Part shown: piece by piece, positions 11,201 through 22,174 of the stretch
Position numbering within the stretch: position 1 is the stretch's first letter
How the letters are laid out: each line of letters opens with the position of its first letter
From: Marchantia polymorpha subsp. ruderalis
Taxonomy: Eukaryota > Streptophyta > Marchantiopsida > Marchantiales > Marchantiaceae
NCBI GenBank assembly: GCA_037833965.1
Contig: AP031356.1
Coordinates: forward strand, 4,362,501 to 4,426,500
Reading direction: 5' to 3'
Length of the DNA: 64,000 bases
The notes under the pieces: generated by a model
What the model saw: only the letters and a program-made list of their open reading frames with translations
Database searches by the model: none
Told to the model about the DNA's origin: nothing
Program-made: the position numbers and the translations under genes

Positions 11201-14200
11201 TTGCCCTTTGCCTCCTAACAGTTACCGGGACTTCTCTTGTTACCCAAAAGCTTGGCTTCAGTGATACAGTACGTTTTCAACCCTTCTCATTCTTATGTTG
11301 GATTCATCATTTTGAGTAGCTCCACTGAACTAACATAACTTTTAAGAAAGTTACATTTCATTTATCTGCCATGGACCACAACTGAAGCTTCTTACTTCTG
11401 CAACTTGTTTCCAGCTAGGAGCATTTCTTGCCGGAGCATTACTTGCTGAGACAAATTACAGAACGCAAGTGGAAGCTGACATAAGACCATTCAGGGGCCT
11501 TCTCCTCGGTCTCTTTTTCGTGACAACTGGGACGTCCATCGATCTTCAGGTAAAACTGGCAGCAGATCGGAGGTTTAAGCTCCGTGATTGATTTAGAAAG
11601 AAGAATTTGGGGATTGCTTTTGGTAGTAACAATCATGATTTACTTCAAATTTTCGCAGCTTCTGTTTCGGGAGTGGCCCAATGTGCTAGCTCTCTTGGGA
11701 GGTCTGATCGCCATCAAGACGGCAATTATCACAGCTATTGGGCCCCGAGTGGGACTTACTCTTGCGGAGAGCGTAAGGACGGGATTATTGCTTTCACAAG
11801 GAGGAGAATTTGCCTTTGTCGTGTTTTCTCTCGCAAATCGGTAAGGATATTAACCAACCGACTGTTTTAAATTACTCACTAGGCTTCTCGCTGTAAGTGG
11901 ATTATCATCAGTTCTTGTTAGGTTATTCGAAGGGTTCTTTTCTCCAGTCATGCTCCCTTGACCTCCTAAATCTTACACTATGGATAAAGAAGGAATCTTG
12001 GCTAACCCCTCCTGCATCATTCAGACTCGGAGTTTTACCGTTGGAGCTGAATCGCCTTCTTATCATTGTCGTTGTGCTGTCAATGGCTCTGACTCCATTG
12101 CTGAATGAGGTTGGTCGAACTGCAGCAGAATACATCGAATCGAAGTCTGAACCCAAAGATGAAGATGATGTGAGTGGCCATAGCCTGACTGCCATTATGT
12201 AGGATGCCATGAGTTTTGTGCTAGATTATCTCGACCGTCTCCTGCAACCTAGCAGTGACGCGACGAAGCTTACCGCTAAGTGATCCATATGTTGTTCTCA
12301 TAAATTGTGACGTTGGTTCTCTGTAACAGAAGATGGAAGTTGTGACCTTTGAGGCGAGTGAACCAGTAGTTATACTGGGGTTCGGGCAAATGGGCCAGGT
12401 TGGTCTCTCATATTGCTAGTTGATATGAGCACATTAATCAAACCATGAATGTGGAAAGAGTAGTGCATATGATACTCGTCGCTTAAAATGAGGTATACTG
12501 CTGATCTTCTCTGTACTTTCCACGTGCAAGTTCAACATTTGAAAGATCTCTCTTGTTCTCCTCCTTTTGACAGGTGCTTGCCAATTTCCTATCCACACCT
12601 CTAGCTTCAGGCCTCGGAGGAGATGCAGCCGGGTGGCCATACGTTGCCTTTGATTTGGATCCGGGGCGAGTGAAGGTAGGCTCTGGACCTCCCAGTTGGC
12701 ACCTTACTGGGCCCAGTCATCACGTGGATCCTTTTCCACTTGTTCATCGTCCTCCATTCAATATCAGCCAGACATATCCTATAAGAAGTAACTTAGCTAA
12801 TTTATAAATCACACGTGCCGTCTCATCGTCTTGAGTGTAATCAACTTATTCGTCTTTGCGAAGTCGTTTCTTAGCCATTTATCGTGTGTATTTTTTGGCT
12901 CCAGGCTGCTCGCAAGCTTGGCTTTCCTGTTCTATATGGAGACGGATCTAGACCAATGGTTTTACAAACTGCTGGGATTTCTACACCCAAAGGAGTCATG
13001 GTGATGTATACAGGACGCCAAAAATCAGTACAAGCTGTGGAGAGGTTAAGGGCGGCATATCCTGGGGTAAGTTATTGGATCCTGAAGATATCTTTGTGTC
13101 GAATATCTGGTGAACATCTTTGCTGAGCTCTGAAGTTAACAAATCCTCTCTCGCAAACTTGGTTACAGATCCCGATTTACGGCAGAGCTCAAGACTTAGA
13201 GCACCTTCTCGAATTAAAAAATGTTGGAGCAACAGATGCTATACTGGAAAACACCGAGGTAATTCGATTCAAAACTCTCACATGACGATCCTGAAAGTAT
13301 GCTAGCAACTTGACGAAAGGGCGGAATTCATATAGAATTCGACAAAGCGGTTGTTACCTGTATAGTAGATCGTGGTGTAGACTGCTCGTGACTTCCCTCT
13401 TCTTGTACTTGCTTTGGCGTCAAATCTGACCTTTTGAAACTGTGCTTCGGAACTTTTTGTGCAGACTAGTCTGCAGCTCGGTTCTATTCTTCTTAGAGGT
13501 CTGGGTGTGAGATCAGACGACGTTTCTTTTTTGAGGCGTTTGATGCGAGAATCCATGGAACTAAGAGCACAAGAGGCCCTTGAGAAGAAAGGAAATGTCG
13601 AGAATGACTACGTTGTACGATTTCAGGTGAGCTGAAGTAAGACGCTGTAGCTGCATCAAGAGCTAATTGCCTTCTTTGCATTAAAGTAGGAGCCTACAAC
13701 CACCTACACTCCCCTAGCTTTCTTGGCTAGGGGAGTGTAGGTGGTTGTAACGAAGGCCTCCTTGACAGTCCAGATTCACGTCAAAAGAGCGACTGGTTTG
13801 AGTCGTCTAGATGATTATCGGGCTCGGGCATTTTGTGTGCTCGATGGATTGAAGTTGGGAAATAATTGTTGTTTTGCTTTTGCAGGCTAAGGTACGGGAG
13901 ACATGGAATTCAAGACCGAGCTCATCTTCAGCGCAAGTAGAATATGATGACGAAATGGAGGCAATGGAAACGACCTGGCAAGGCGGAAGGAGTCTGAACT
14001 CCGCGTCCATACTGAGGGACAAGTCCAGAGCTGTCGGTCAATCGACGGACGAAGAGATGCCCATTCTTTTATCCACTGTCAACTCTCCGAACTCGTCCAG
14101 CAAAAGCTCGATCACCATCGAGAAAGGAGACTCTCTTTCAGCCTCTAGTATTACCATCGCTGCTCCGAACGGCTTGATACTAGACAGAGATCCTCAAGTC

Positions 14201-14512
14201 AGCAATGGTTCAGACTCTTCTGATGCTTTCGAATCCGAGGGCCTTACCGTCACCGTTCGTGAAACAGCTGACAGCTCCATGTCTAACAATCTCCCGCAAG
14301 CATCTGTCAGCAAACCGCCCCAACCAAGTATGGCTGTTTCGAAATTGAAGTGGCGCAGAAGAAGTGTGAACGATAACCGCTTGGAACAGGGTCAAGACGA
14401 ACGAGGAGTGACTATTTGTGCTCTCCCAGATGACGATAGATACCAGGAAGCGCTAGAGGAGGGTGAGGAAATCGATAAAATTGATGAGACCATCCCAGCG
14501 TCGAGAGATTAG
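8244..14512 (+). CDS. KEA3: KEA3-like K+/H+ antiporter, plastid
   Basis: This is a cation/proton antiporter of the CPA2 family. Arabidopsis KEA3 sits in thylakoids and tunes the proton-motive force in changing light. I place 18 exons: 8244-8585, 8853-8954, 9119-9199, 9396-9497, 10022-10099, 10240-10308, 10781-10831, 10925-11038, 11167-11268, 11415-11549, 11659-11840, 12025-12169, 12330-12398, 12574-12675, 12905-13066, 13169-13258, 13465-13626 and 13886-14512. All have GT-AG borders and join into one frame of 904 residues. Residues 1-80 look like a transit peptide. The exchanger domain follows (LFEMGLELSLARLKALAKF, ELPPNGAIGT, LLAEKGELPTRFGSATLG, FFVTTGTSID, LSQGGEFAFVVFSLANR), then an RCK/KTN nucleotide-binding domain with GFGQMG at about 518-523. 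A serine- and acid-rich tail of about 200 residues follows and is less conserved. The start has an in-frame stop upstream at 8151; an added 5' exon is not excluded. Confidence 0.93.
10561..10712 (+). repeat. intronic duplicate of KEA3 intron end plus exon 9 start
   Basis: This 152-bp stretch lies in the intron between exons 6 and 7 and closely resembles 11048-11199, with scattered substitutions and no evident length change. The second copy contains the end of intron 8 and the first 33 bases of exon 9. The duplicate therefore carries an AG acceptor followed by a frame reading VVAESRSSEMF, a decoy of the real exon start VVADSRSSEAF. Confidence 0.9.
11048..11199 (+). repeat. source or partner copy of the KEA3 152-bp duplication
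   Basis: This copy spans the end of intron 8 and the start of true exon 9 (from 11167). It is offset by 487 bp from the decoy copy at 10561-10712, with exons 7 and 8 lying between. Confidence 0.9.
13695..13749. repeat. perfect inverted repeat, 24-bp arms, 7-nt loop, in KEA3 intron 17
   Basis: The arm at 13695-13718 is exactly complementary to 13726-13749. It is GC-richer than most hairpins here and would form a very stable stem in the unspliced KEA3 transcript, 68 bases after the donor of exon 17. Confidence 0.95.
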
Positions 14513-15693
14513 ATTTGATAGAAAGCGGTCAGAAGATCTCGTAAAAGAAACAGATCTTTGTCTTGTACACTAAAGAGACATGTAGGATCGACTGATTCAC
14601 GGGGCTATTCCGCGTCCTGAAGTCCTGGAGGATAATCCTCCTCCTGTCCCCATGGGCAGTGTATGATAATTTAACTTCGATTAATTTTGGACGATCTTTG
14701 TTAACATAATCCCTACATGGGATTGGAGATATCATAAAGCACGACAACCATACATCAGTTTGTGTGTTCACATACGTTCAAACTCGTCTCGCTCTCCACT
14801 TTCGCATGCCATTGGTGACGCAAACCTTCGCTTACTAACCGGCTTTCTTTTCAGTGTCGATGGTCACAGACTCTTCTGCGGTCAAACATGAAGAAAACTT
14901 AAAGGATTATCTGCACATACTGTTTCTTAAAGGATTATCTGCACATACTGTTTAGTAAGCAGAACAATTGAGATCAGACCACTTCTGTAGGCTTCGTCGC
15001 TGCTGTCTAAGCTTTGGACGAATGCAATCAGTGCCTTAAGGTTTTCCCACTTAGAGATACATGGATTGGCAACAGTTCTGCATTCCACCACGTACCTGGC
15101 TTTCGTCTTCGGCTAGAGTTCAAAGCAGCTTGGGTTTGAGCCAGAAGCAATTGTGGCTGGAGCGAGATGAAGATGCTTGCATGCTGAAGGGAGGCAAGGG
15201 AAAGAGAAAGTGAGATGCAGGACAAGTCCCATCATCGACTCACTCAGTGTGTGTTTGCAAGTGCACTGACGATATGCTGAATTGCTTGTCCTGGACCAAA
15301 GAATCGTACCCACGGACGAAGGCTTTTCGGAGTCTCTGTGGACGTACAATTTTTATTACTTGAATAAACTCACATCACTGAATGAGTTCAAGGTGGACAG
15401 ACGAAGAAGCCTGAAAGGTCCCTCTGCTCTATCCCTCAAACTTTCACGAGAGCGGCATGTCCACCTTCTCATTCACCTCTCCATCTCACCAACTAACTAT
15501 AACCAGACACCGATTTCTCCCGATTCCTCCACAGAAAATTACTCATGGTTTCCGGCTCCTGCGAGCATACATAAATGAAATTACATCTCTCTTCTTCTTC
15601 TTCTTCTTCTCCTCCGTCGACTCTGTCCATAAAACTGGGCAGGTGATTATCTTAATTAAGGGGAACAAAAAACGAAAGCTATGAATGAATAAA
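14513..15693. other. intergenic, 3' flank of the KEA3-like gene
   Basis: I see no gene. The first few hundred bases are probably 3' UTR. A 28-bp direct repeat occurs twice in tandem at 14899-14953 (ttaaaggattatctgcacat core). Short frames at 15028-15684 show no family features. Confidence 0.5.
14899..14953 (+). repeat. 28-bp unit, two tandem copies
   Basis: ttaaaggattatctgcacat starts at 14899 and again at 14927; the two units are almost identical. Confidence 0.9.
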
Positions 15694-16185
15694 TCAGTGA
15701 GGGCCCCATAAATTCACTAGAGTAGCAATAGTCTCATTGACTTCAGTCTCATCCTCGAAATGAAGCATGGGTTCTTCAGTCGGAGGACGCCTGTCTCCTA
15801 AGCTAGAAATCCTTCTTGAGTTCGTGGTAGAATTGCAGGTCATGCTGCAGCTTCCACTGCTGCTGCGGCAATCGCTGAGACTAATACTGCGAGAGCTTCC
15901 TCCACTGCTGTTGCTGTCGACACTCCTTGCGCTTCCGTCCACCTGCAGCGTCTGCACTGCAGCGTGAGCATGGCCGCACGAGCATGAACACGGCGGCTTC
16001 TTCCGAGATAACGATGAAGAAGAAGAAGCAGAAGACGAAGTCGCAGTGGGCGGAGCTGCTCCTGCCTGAACCTTCTTGTGTGGCAGGTGTGGAAACCTCA
16101 CAATGTCTTCATCTATGTCTCCATGTATATGTGCGTGGATTGCCTTCTTCAACACCCCAATCCATGATCCTCCTTCCTTCCCCAT
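15694..16185 (-). CDS. unrecognised serine-rich protein, 163 residues
   Basis: This is an uninterrupted frame with an ATG at 16185 and a stop at the 15694 end. The N-terminus MGKEGGSWIGVLKKAI is basic and amphipathic and recalls the start of plant IQ-domain (IQD) proteins, but no IQ calmodulin-binding motif follows and none was found downstream on this strand. The middle is rich in serine, with a cysteine/histidine cluster (CSCSCGHAHA, about residues 67-76). The last 25 residues are acidic (HFEDETEVNETIATLVNLW). Codon structure and the defined ends favour a real gene, perhaps with more exons, but composition-driven frames are common in this GC-rich stretch. The product is unknown. Confidence 0.45.
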   Translation of the reverse strand: MGKEGGSWIGVLKKAIHAHIHGDIDEDIVRFPHLPHKKVQAGAAPPTATSSSASSSSSLSRKKPPCSCSCGHAHAAVQTLQVDGSARSVDSNSSGGSSRSISLSDCRSSSGSCSMTCNSTTNSRRISSLGDRRPPTEEPMLHFEDETEVNETIATLVNLWGPH

Positions 16186-18012
16186 CTCCCTTCTCCTGTA
16201 CTTTCAGAAGTTCATCAATCCACTCAATCCCTCCCACCTCTAAATGCTGCCACAGAATTGTGCTTGCCTCCTACACTAGCTCTCTCACCGACTGACTGAA
16301 TGATTTACGAGCTTTTCACCAAATCAACTCTCAACTCTCCTTCCGAGCTCTGGACAAAGCGAGATCTGATACTGCACGCAGTATAACCAAGCTGAAATAA
16401 AATGGTTGACCAGCTTGGGGAACTCAGATCCAAACTCTATCTCTGTCTGTCAACCGCCCCGGCCTGATTTCAAACCATGTCAGCAGAGACACGAGGCAGG
16501 GAGGCTACGATTTGCCGAACTAGTTAGTTAGTGCAGCGTAAAATCTCCATACCTCAGTAACGACTGACTTGTGTCGACTTGATTGACAGACAGACAGAAC
16601 TCTCGTTGAAGGAACTGAACTTACGAAGCGTCCTCAAACAGATATGAAAGAGGAGAAGAATGAGGAGCACAATGAATGACAATTCAACAAATGGGGCTGG
16701 CTGGGTTGTCAGCGGCTCTGCTGACTTCTAAAAATAATAGATGATGGATGAGAGAGGGAGTCGGTCAGTCAGTCAGCTGCGCGAATGCAGCTCATGCTGA
16801 CCTACGATGATCGCATGGAACATGCCATGTGAGAACAGGATACGCAGCAGAGAGAACGCAACCGAGGCAGGGGGCGAGTGAGAGCGAACAAGAATGATCA
16901 GAAAAGACCGACCGGCATGTCAGAAATGTACCTGCAGAATGTTCAGCTGGCGAGATCGACCAGCCACGGACTGCAAAAACGGAAGTGGATCCTTGACTCT
17001 ACGGAGGAGCTGGGAGAGAGTGATTGTTTAATAAGAGGGCCACGATTGTTTAATAAGAGCAGCCCACTGTTCTTTCCATAAGAGGATCGGTACGGAGGAA
17101 AGGTACGTCGTGAGCAGACTCTTTCGTCTCATAAAGAGCCAAAGGGAAACAGGTCCCAGCCTCGGGCTCGGAAGATTCCCAAGGGTGAGGCAATTTGCAG
17201 ATCGAGTCATGCATTTAAAAAAAGGACCGCAGCTGGGGCTGAATCTGTTGTGCTACAAAGAGGCAGATGCAGAAGTCAATCTTCACTCCGCCAATGCACT
17301 GCCCTGCAGTGATGGAGGGGCAGCTCGGACGCGAAAGGCGGCCGAAAGTGGCCCCATAGCTGGCACACTGCGAGGAAATCCAGTTCTGCCTGTCAGGCTA
17401 TATTTGTATGATACGGAATTCGAGTCGTTTGCATGACGGCTTGGACCACGGCTTCACCTGAAACGAACACTTCGATCAGTAGTTCTGAGCGCACATCAAT
17501 CACACCATCCCGGTCAACCATTCTCCTCCCACACTGCTCACTTCGTCATCTCCTTCCGATCGGATCAATCTTCTCTCCCCTCCCTATCTGCCCTGTAGCA
17601 ATTCTGCTGTTCCAGCCCGATCGCCCCAGCTCCAGCTCCAGCTCCAGCTGCGGCAGCTCCGATCCCGGAAATTCATTTTCGCTCAACACATTTCTCGTCG
17701 ATTGCAAAATAAACAATGCACCGCCACTGAATGGCTTCAGAGCTTCCTTCCTTCCTTCCTCTCTGATCCATTACGCATTGCTCACGAACAGTGCCTCCCA
17801 ACTGATGATCAGAAAGGTAAGATTCGCAACAGCGATGAATCTTACTCCATGTTGCATGTCGCTTTTTCGTGGCCAAACTCACATCCATAATTTTCTTGCG
17901 GATATGAATGGGTCCGGAGGGAAATCTGAGTGAGGATCGTGATCGAGTGGCATGAATTCTAACTCGGTCGCGTTTTCCTTGTGCAAGTTAATGAAGTAAA
18001 TGATCATGCTAA

Positions 18013-18059
<47 letters not shown>

Positions 18060-20673
18060 GCTTCTTTCATGCGTACTGGGTCAAGGGGTACTAACCAGCC
18101 ACCCACCCCATCGGTGGCGACTAAGGACTTCAACGCGTACCTGTATCCCTTTGTGCTTACGTACTGGTCCTTGGCCCTAGAGTACACATTGCATTGCGTT
18201 TCTCTCTGCCGAGGGTAAGGGCTGCAATGGCATGAAATCTGGCCCTGTTCTGACCGCATGCACGACATCGTGCAAACAGTGTCAGGTTCGTTTGACAGAA
18301 CAGGCTACAGATTTGTACAGCGAACAAATTTTCAGTTCGAGACAAAACGACAAACGAAACGGAGCGATGCTGCTGCGACAGTCAGTCTCCTGCACGATGG
18401 CAGATTTGATATCGCCAAAGTTGCCGACCTCGAAATGGTCGACGTGTGCTCACAACTGCACCTCTCCCTATCTCTTTGAGCGATCAGAGGGATTTTTGCA
18501 ATGCCCCTGAAATCGAAGTGTTCTCTCCGTAAATCCTGCTCTAATATCGTAAACCAGTAATTCCGTTTCCATACACAGCCTCTCGCTACTCTACTCCTCA
18601 GCTTTTGAGCTCGATGTCTCTTTGCTTCTAGCTTTCGCGTCAAGCCTTGGGATTGAAATCCAGGTCAAGCGCCGGTATTGAAAAAGTGTTTCTTATGCTC
18701 TCTAGAAAAGTATCAAAATAGTGGTGCGAATTATAAGTTAGAATATATGTTGATGTTAGAAACAAAAATTTGAAAAAAAAAGTTAAAGCTTTTCACTGGA
18801 CGGGAGATGTCGCATCAATATTGTTGTAAATTAGTAATTTATTTCTTATTTGGCAATTCGAATATATATGAATTATATATATAGACCACATCCCAGTGCT
18901 GTATGCAAGAAATGCGATACATCGAAAAATGCTCGTTATATTTACTTATTGATATATCTATTTAAATAAATTCGTTTTAATATTTTATGTAAGCAGAATA
19001 CATTTCTAAACGTGATCCTATTGTCCAGCCATGGGATCTGGTGGTTTTCTTCGTGCACCAATCGATACACTCTTCTCATCGATTTTGCTTTTCCATTTCA
19101 TTGTATTCTCGTTTTCTTTGGTCCAACCTCGTGTGACTGTCACATTCGGACTAGCGTTGGTCAGCTATTCTACAGTCGGAGAAAAGAGCATGTGGGTTGC
19201 GCATCATACCTAATTGTCCTCTGCGCTCAGAATTTGCTAGAATGTCGCCTTCTGTCCAAACTTCGATGAAACGCAACGTGAAAACTTTCTGAAGAAATCG
19301 CCTGCTTTGGAAGTGCAATGAATTGGTCCCACAAATTCTGGTGCCAGTTAAAACGCTGTGCAACAATGAGGGCCATGGTCACTGCAGCCAACGGTAGATA
19401 GTGACTGCGCTGTCTTGATGATATCCACTTTTAAGGTTTGACTCCCAAGGGCTTCGGGTGCACGTTGAGAGCGAAGATAAAACCCTTGGTGATGCTCCTT
19501 CTCTGAATACTTCGAGATGTGGCCTCCATGCCTCTCGCAGGATCGACTTACTCGAACAAATCTCAGTCATCTCTGCCTGATGCTCGTCTCCGAATCCTAA
19601 TCGCTTCCGTAGAAGCTTCTAGTTCTGACGGATCGAATCCAAGCGCGCTTCATGAAGCAAAAGACCACATAATTCTTCCCCGAGTCACTGTCCGCAACAA
19701 ACTTTGGATAGTGATGTTTTAAGTATGTTTATGATCATGCGTGTATCCCACTTGAAGGTGCTGTGGCTGATCCCTGGGAAGTCTGACTAAGCATGGAACC
19801 TGACCCATGTTGTGTCCAATTACCCATGCATGGACAGCTATTTCACACACTGTTCTCATTCTTCGACTCTTGAGTCAGATTGGTGCTGCTGCTGACAGAT
19901 TGCCCACGACATCCTGTATCACAGTTCTAGTGATGGGACCTTGATGTCCTCCAAAGACCTCCTATCTAAGTGGTAATGATCATCACTCGCTCACTTACCC
20001 TTGAGAGCTCGAAACTCCTCAAATCAGCCTATCCATTTGATCACACCTACCGATTACAGAAAAAATGGCAAGCACCACTAAAGCAGCAGGAGACATCATC
20101 GACATCATCTGACAACTACAGTTGTTCGGCTTGTCCTTGCTGCAAAAAACGCCATAACACCTCCTGCTCGAAACCATGAGCTCCGCACAAAAACCTCGAA
20201 CATAGATTTGCCAAGTGCAATCCTGGGAGCTCGCTCGCTTGAACTTAAGGCAAAAAGATTAGCTTGCACGCTTTGGGTGGTGTACATGTGATGACCAGAA
20301 TTACGAAAGCATGGACTACCACCACTCATTCGGTGTCCACACATTCAACCTCCCAAAGCAACAAATCTTTACCAGCATAATCAACGTCTACAGACATTGG
20401 AATCTCAACCTGCAAGATCGCTTCTTCACTGCTATACTCTAAATGGTCCATAAATTGCAGACACAATGCTTACCCCATGAGTCACCAGAGCTGTACACGG
20501 CAGAGAAGATCTTTCCAACGGAATCATGGAGGAAAAACAAGTTCCGAAGATTCTCTGCGTTCCTAAGAATCCGCAAGCCCTACTTTACACAATGCTGAGT
20601 CTCGCTCGCCATCCAAACGTTAGGGAAACGAGATAACTACCGAGCCAGAGCCAGAGCCTAGCGCTGAATTAAC
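16186..20673. other. intergenic region with simple repeats, no supported gene
   Basis: The first 1 kb is the 5' flank of the serine-rich ORF. Overlapping short frames on both strands at 16878-18643 and 19012-20344 lack recognisable domains or consistent splice structure. A 16-bp word (gattgtttaataagag) is repeated at 17022-17037 and 17044-17059, and a (TC)21 tract lies at 18015-18056. An AT-rich patch at about 18700-19000 interrupts otherwise mixed composition. Sequence from about 20350 to 20673 is probably the TIC20 3' flank. Confidence 0.5.
18015..18056 (+). repeat. (TC)21 microsatellite
   Basis: An uninterrupted TC dinucleotide run of 42 bases. It creates the apparent poly-(Arg-Glu) and poly-(Ser-Leu) stretches in overlapping frames, which are not genes. 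Confidence 0.98.
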
Positions 20674-21483
20674 TTAACCCTCGATTTGTTGATCCGCTGC
20701 GTCGGCAACGATGGGAAGTCTCGGCGTTTTGCCGAGAAGGCAAGAAAAGACGCCGAACAAGAAGCAACTGACCAGAAACAGGAACACCGTGTTGTAGAAG
20801 ATGATGAGGAGCTGGAGGCCGATTCCACCGCGAGGACCGAAAGTGCGCTCCACCAAAGTTGGCAAAATCAGAAGCACGTCCAGAACGACGGCTTGCATGG
20901 CATTGAATCGCACGTAGCGACTGAAGCTGCTGTTCCTCACGACGAGAAGGTAGAGCGAGAAGAAGGCGATGAAGTTCGAGTACGGGAAGCCCTTGTACGC
21001 CGACAGCAGCGGGAACAGAGGCCGCAGCAGCCCCTCGGCGATGGGGAACTGCATGAAGAAGTACCTCCCATACTGAATTCCGTCGAAGAAGGGCAGAATG
21101 TACCCCAAGGCCGCCAGAATCCTCTCGGCCGCATTCACCGACCCGCCTTTCCCCGCCTCCGCCACCACCACTCTCCCTCGCCTGCCTGCGCATTCCCCTT
21201 CTCCATCTTCTGCCCTGCGCGCCACCAATCCCACTCCCAATCCCAATCCCAATCCGATTCCCCGCCCGGCCGACCCAAATCCGCATCCTCCATCGCTCCT
21301 TCCGACTCCAGCTCCGAATGCGCTCGGCCTCGAGCTCGGCCCCAATTTCGCCCTCCAGCCTGCGCCATTGCTCCTGCTGCTGCTGCTGCTGGTTACTCCA
21401 ACGGCTCTCGGCAACGATGGCGCGCAGAGCCGCGAGCACGAGGCGGCTGCCAACATCGAGCTCCCCGCTGCGAACGTCGCCAT
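20674..21483 (-). CDS. TIC20-II: TIC20-II-type protein import translocon subunit
   Basis: TIC20 proteins are polytopic membrane proteins related to the chloroplast inner-envelope import channel. This is an intronless frame of 269 residues; the ATG at 21483 (MATFAAGSSMLAAASCSRLC) gives a typical serine/alanine-rich transit peptide. The open frame extends upstream to 21726, but that part is unlike the family. Residues 118-269 match remembered TIC20-II: AERILAALGYILPFFDGIQYG, a segment with YSNFIAFFSLYLLVVRN, the signature SFSRYVRFNAMQAV, LDVLLILPTLVERTF, and an end with LLGKTPRLPIVADAADQQ. About four hydrophobic helices are visible. The glycine/arginine-rich stretch at 55-115 is unusual and probably part of the long presequence. 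TIC20-II is the clade usually placed in thylakoids or plastid membranes rather than the main TIC complex; that placement is inference. Confidence 0.93.
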   Translation of the reverse strand: MATFAAGSSMLAAASCSRLCAPSLPRAVGVTSSSSSRSNGAGWRAKLGPSSRPSAFGAGVGRSDGGCGFGSAGRGIGLGLGLGVGLVARRAEDGEGECAGRRGRVVVAEAGKGGSVNAAERILAALGYILPFFDGIQYGRYFFMQFPIAEGLLRPLFPLLSAYKGFPYSNFIAFFSLYLLVVRNSSFSRYVRFNAMQAVVLDVLLILPTLVERTFGPRGGIGLQLLIIFYNTVFLFLVSCFLFGVFSCLLGKTPRLPIVADAADQQIEG

Positions 21484-21727
21484 GCCTCGTCCTCCTCTTC
21501 TTCGATAATCCTCGAGCTCCCGATGGATCACTAATTTTCTCGTGCCCGGTCGACTTGGCGGATTTGAGAGGCATGCAGGCAGGCAGGCAGGCAATGTGGC
21601 ATACGGATACTGATATGGATACGTGATACTCGTACGCATTGCGCTCCTGGTGCGTACGTACGTACGCCTTGCACCGGGTTGGCCGGACTCTGGTCCGAAC
21701 GGGGCCGGAGTATTTCGACGACGCATC
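21484..21727 (-). promoter_or_regulatory. TIC20-II 5' flank
   Basis: This 244-bp stretch lies between the TIC20-II start codon and the tandem array. It contains gcaggcaggcaggcaggc near 21577 and a self-complementary cgtacgtacgtacg run near 21654-21667. No TATA box is evident. Confidence 0.4.
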
Positions 21728-22174
21728 TACGTGCTGTATTTTAACACCTTGGTGGCTCATTAGAGCAATGCATTTACATCAACTTAACCTTTTGCAGCTA
21801 AATTCTTTCTTAACTCAGGGATTTGTTTAGTGGGCCTCTACGTGCAGTAATTTAACCCGTTGGTGGGTCATTAGAGCTATGCATTTGCATCAACTTAATC
21901 TTTTGCAGCTAAATTCTTTGTTAACTCAGGGATTTAGTTAGTGGGCCTCTACGTGCTGTATTTTAACCCGTTGGCGGGTCATTAGAGCTATGCATTTGCA
22001 TCAACTTAATAATTTGCAACTAAATTCTTTGCTTAATCAGGGATTTAGTTAGTGGGCCTCTACGTGCTATACAGTATTTTAAGGCGTTGGTGGGTCATTA
22101 GAGCTATGCATTTGCATCAACTTAATCTTTGGCAACTAAATTCTTTGTTAACTCCGGGATTTAGCTAGTGGGTA
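21728..22174. repeat. four tandem copies of a 111-bp unit
   Basis: Units begin at 21728, 21839, 21950 and 22061, each opening tacgtgc and containing tgcatttgcatcaactta or a close variant. The first unit differs most and the fourth carries a small insertion near 22069. The copies are about 85-95 percent alike by eye. The array stands directly upstream of TIC20-II and separates it from the AT-rich spacer. Confidence 0.95.

Noticed and set aside
15694-16185. IQD (IQ67-domain) protein
   Set aside because: Only the first dozen residues resemble IQD starts; no IQ motif is seen in this frame or downstream on the strand.
17879-18268. Protein with an Arg-Glu repeat tract
   Set aside because: The repeat is the (TC)21 microsatellite read on the minus strand; the flanks have no coding character.
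20669-21760. 363-codon minus-strand frame and 282-codon plus-strand frame over TIC20-II
   Set aside because: Both are GC-driven shadows of the TIC20-II frame; neither has family features, while the overlapping frame matches TIC20-II through the signature SFSRYVRFNAMQAV.
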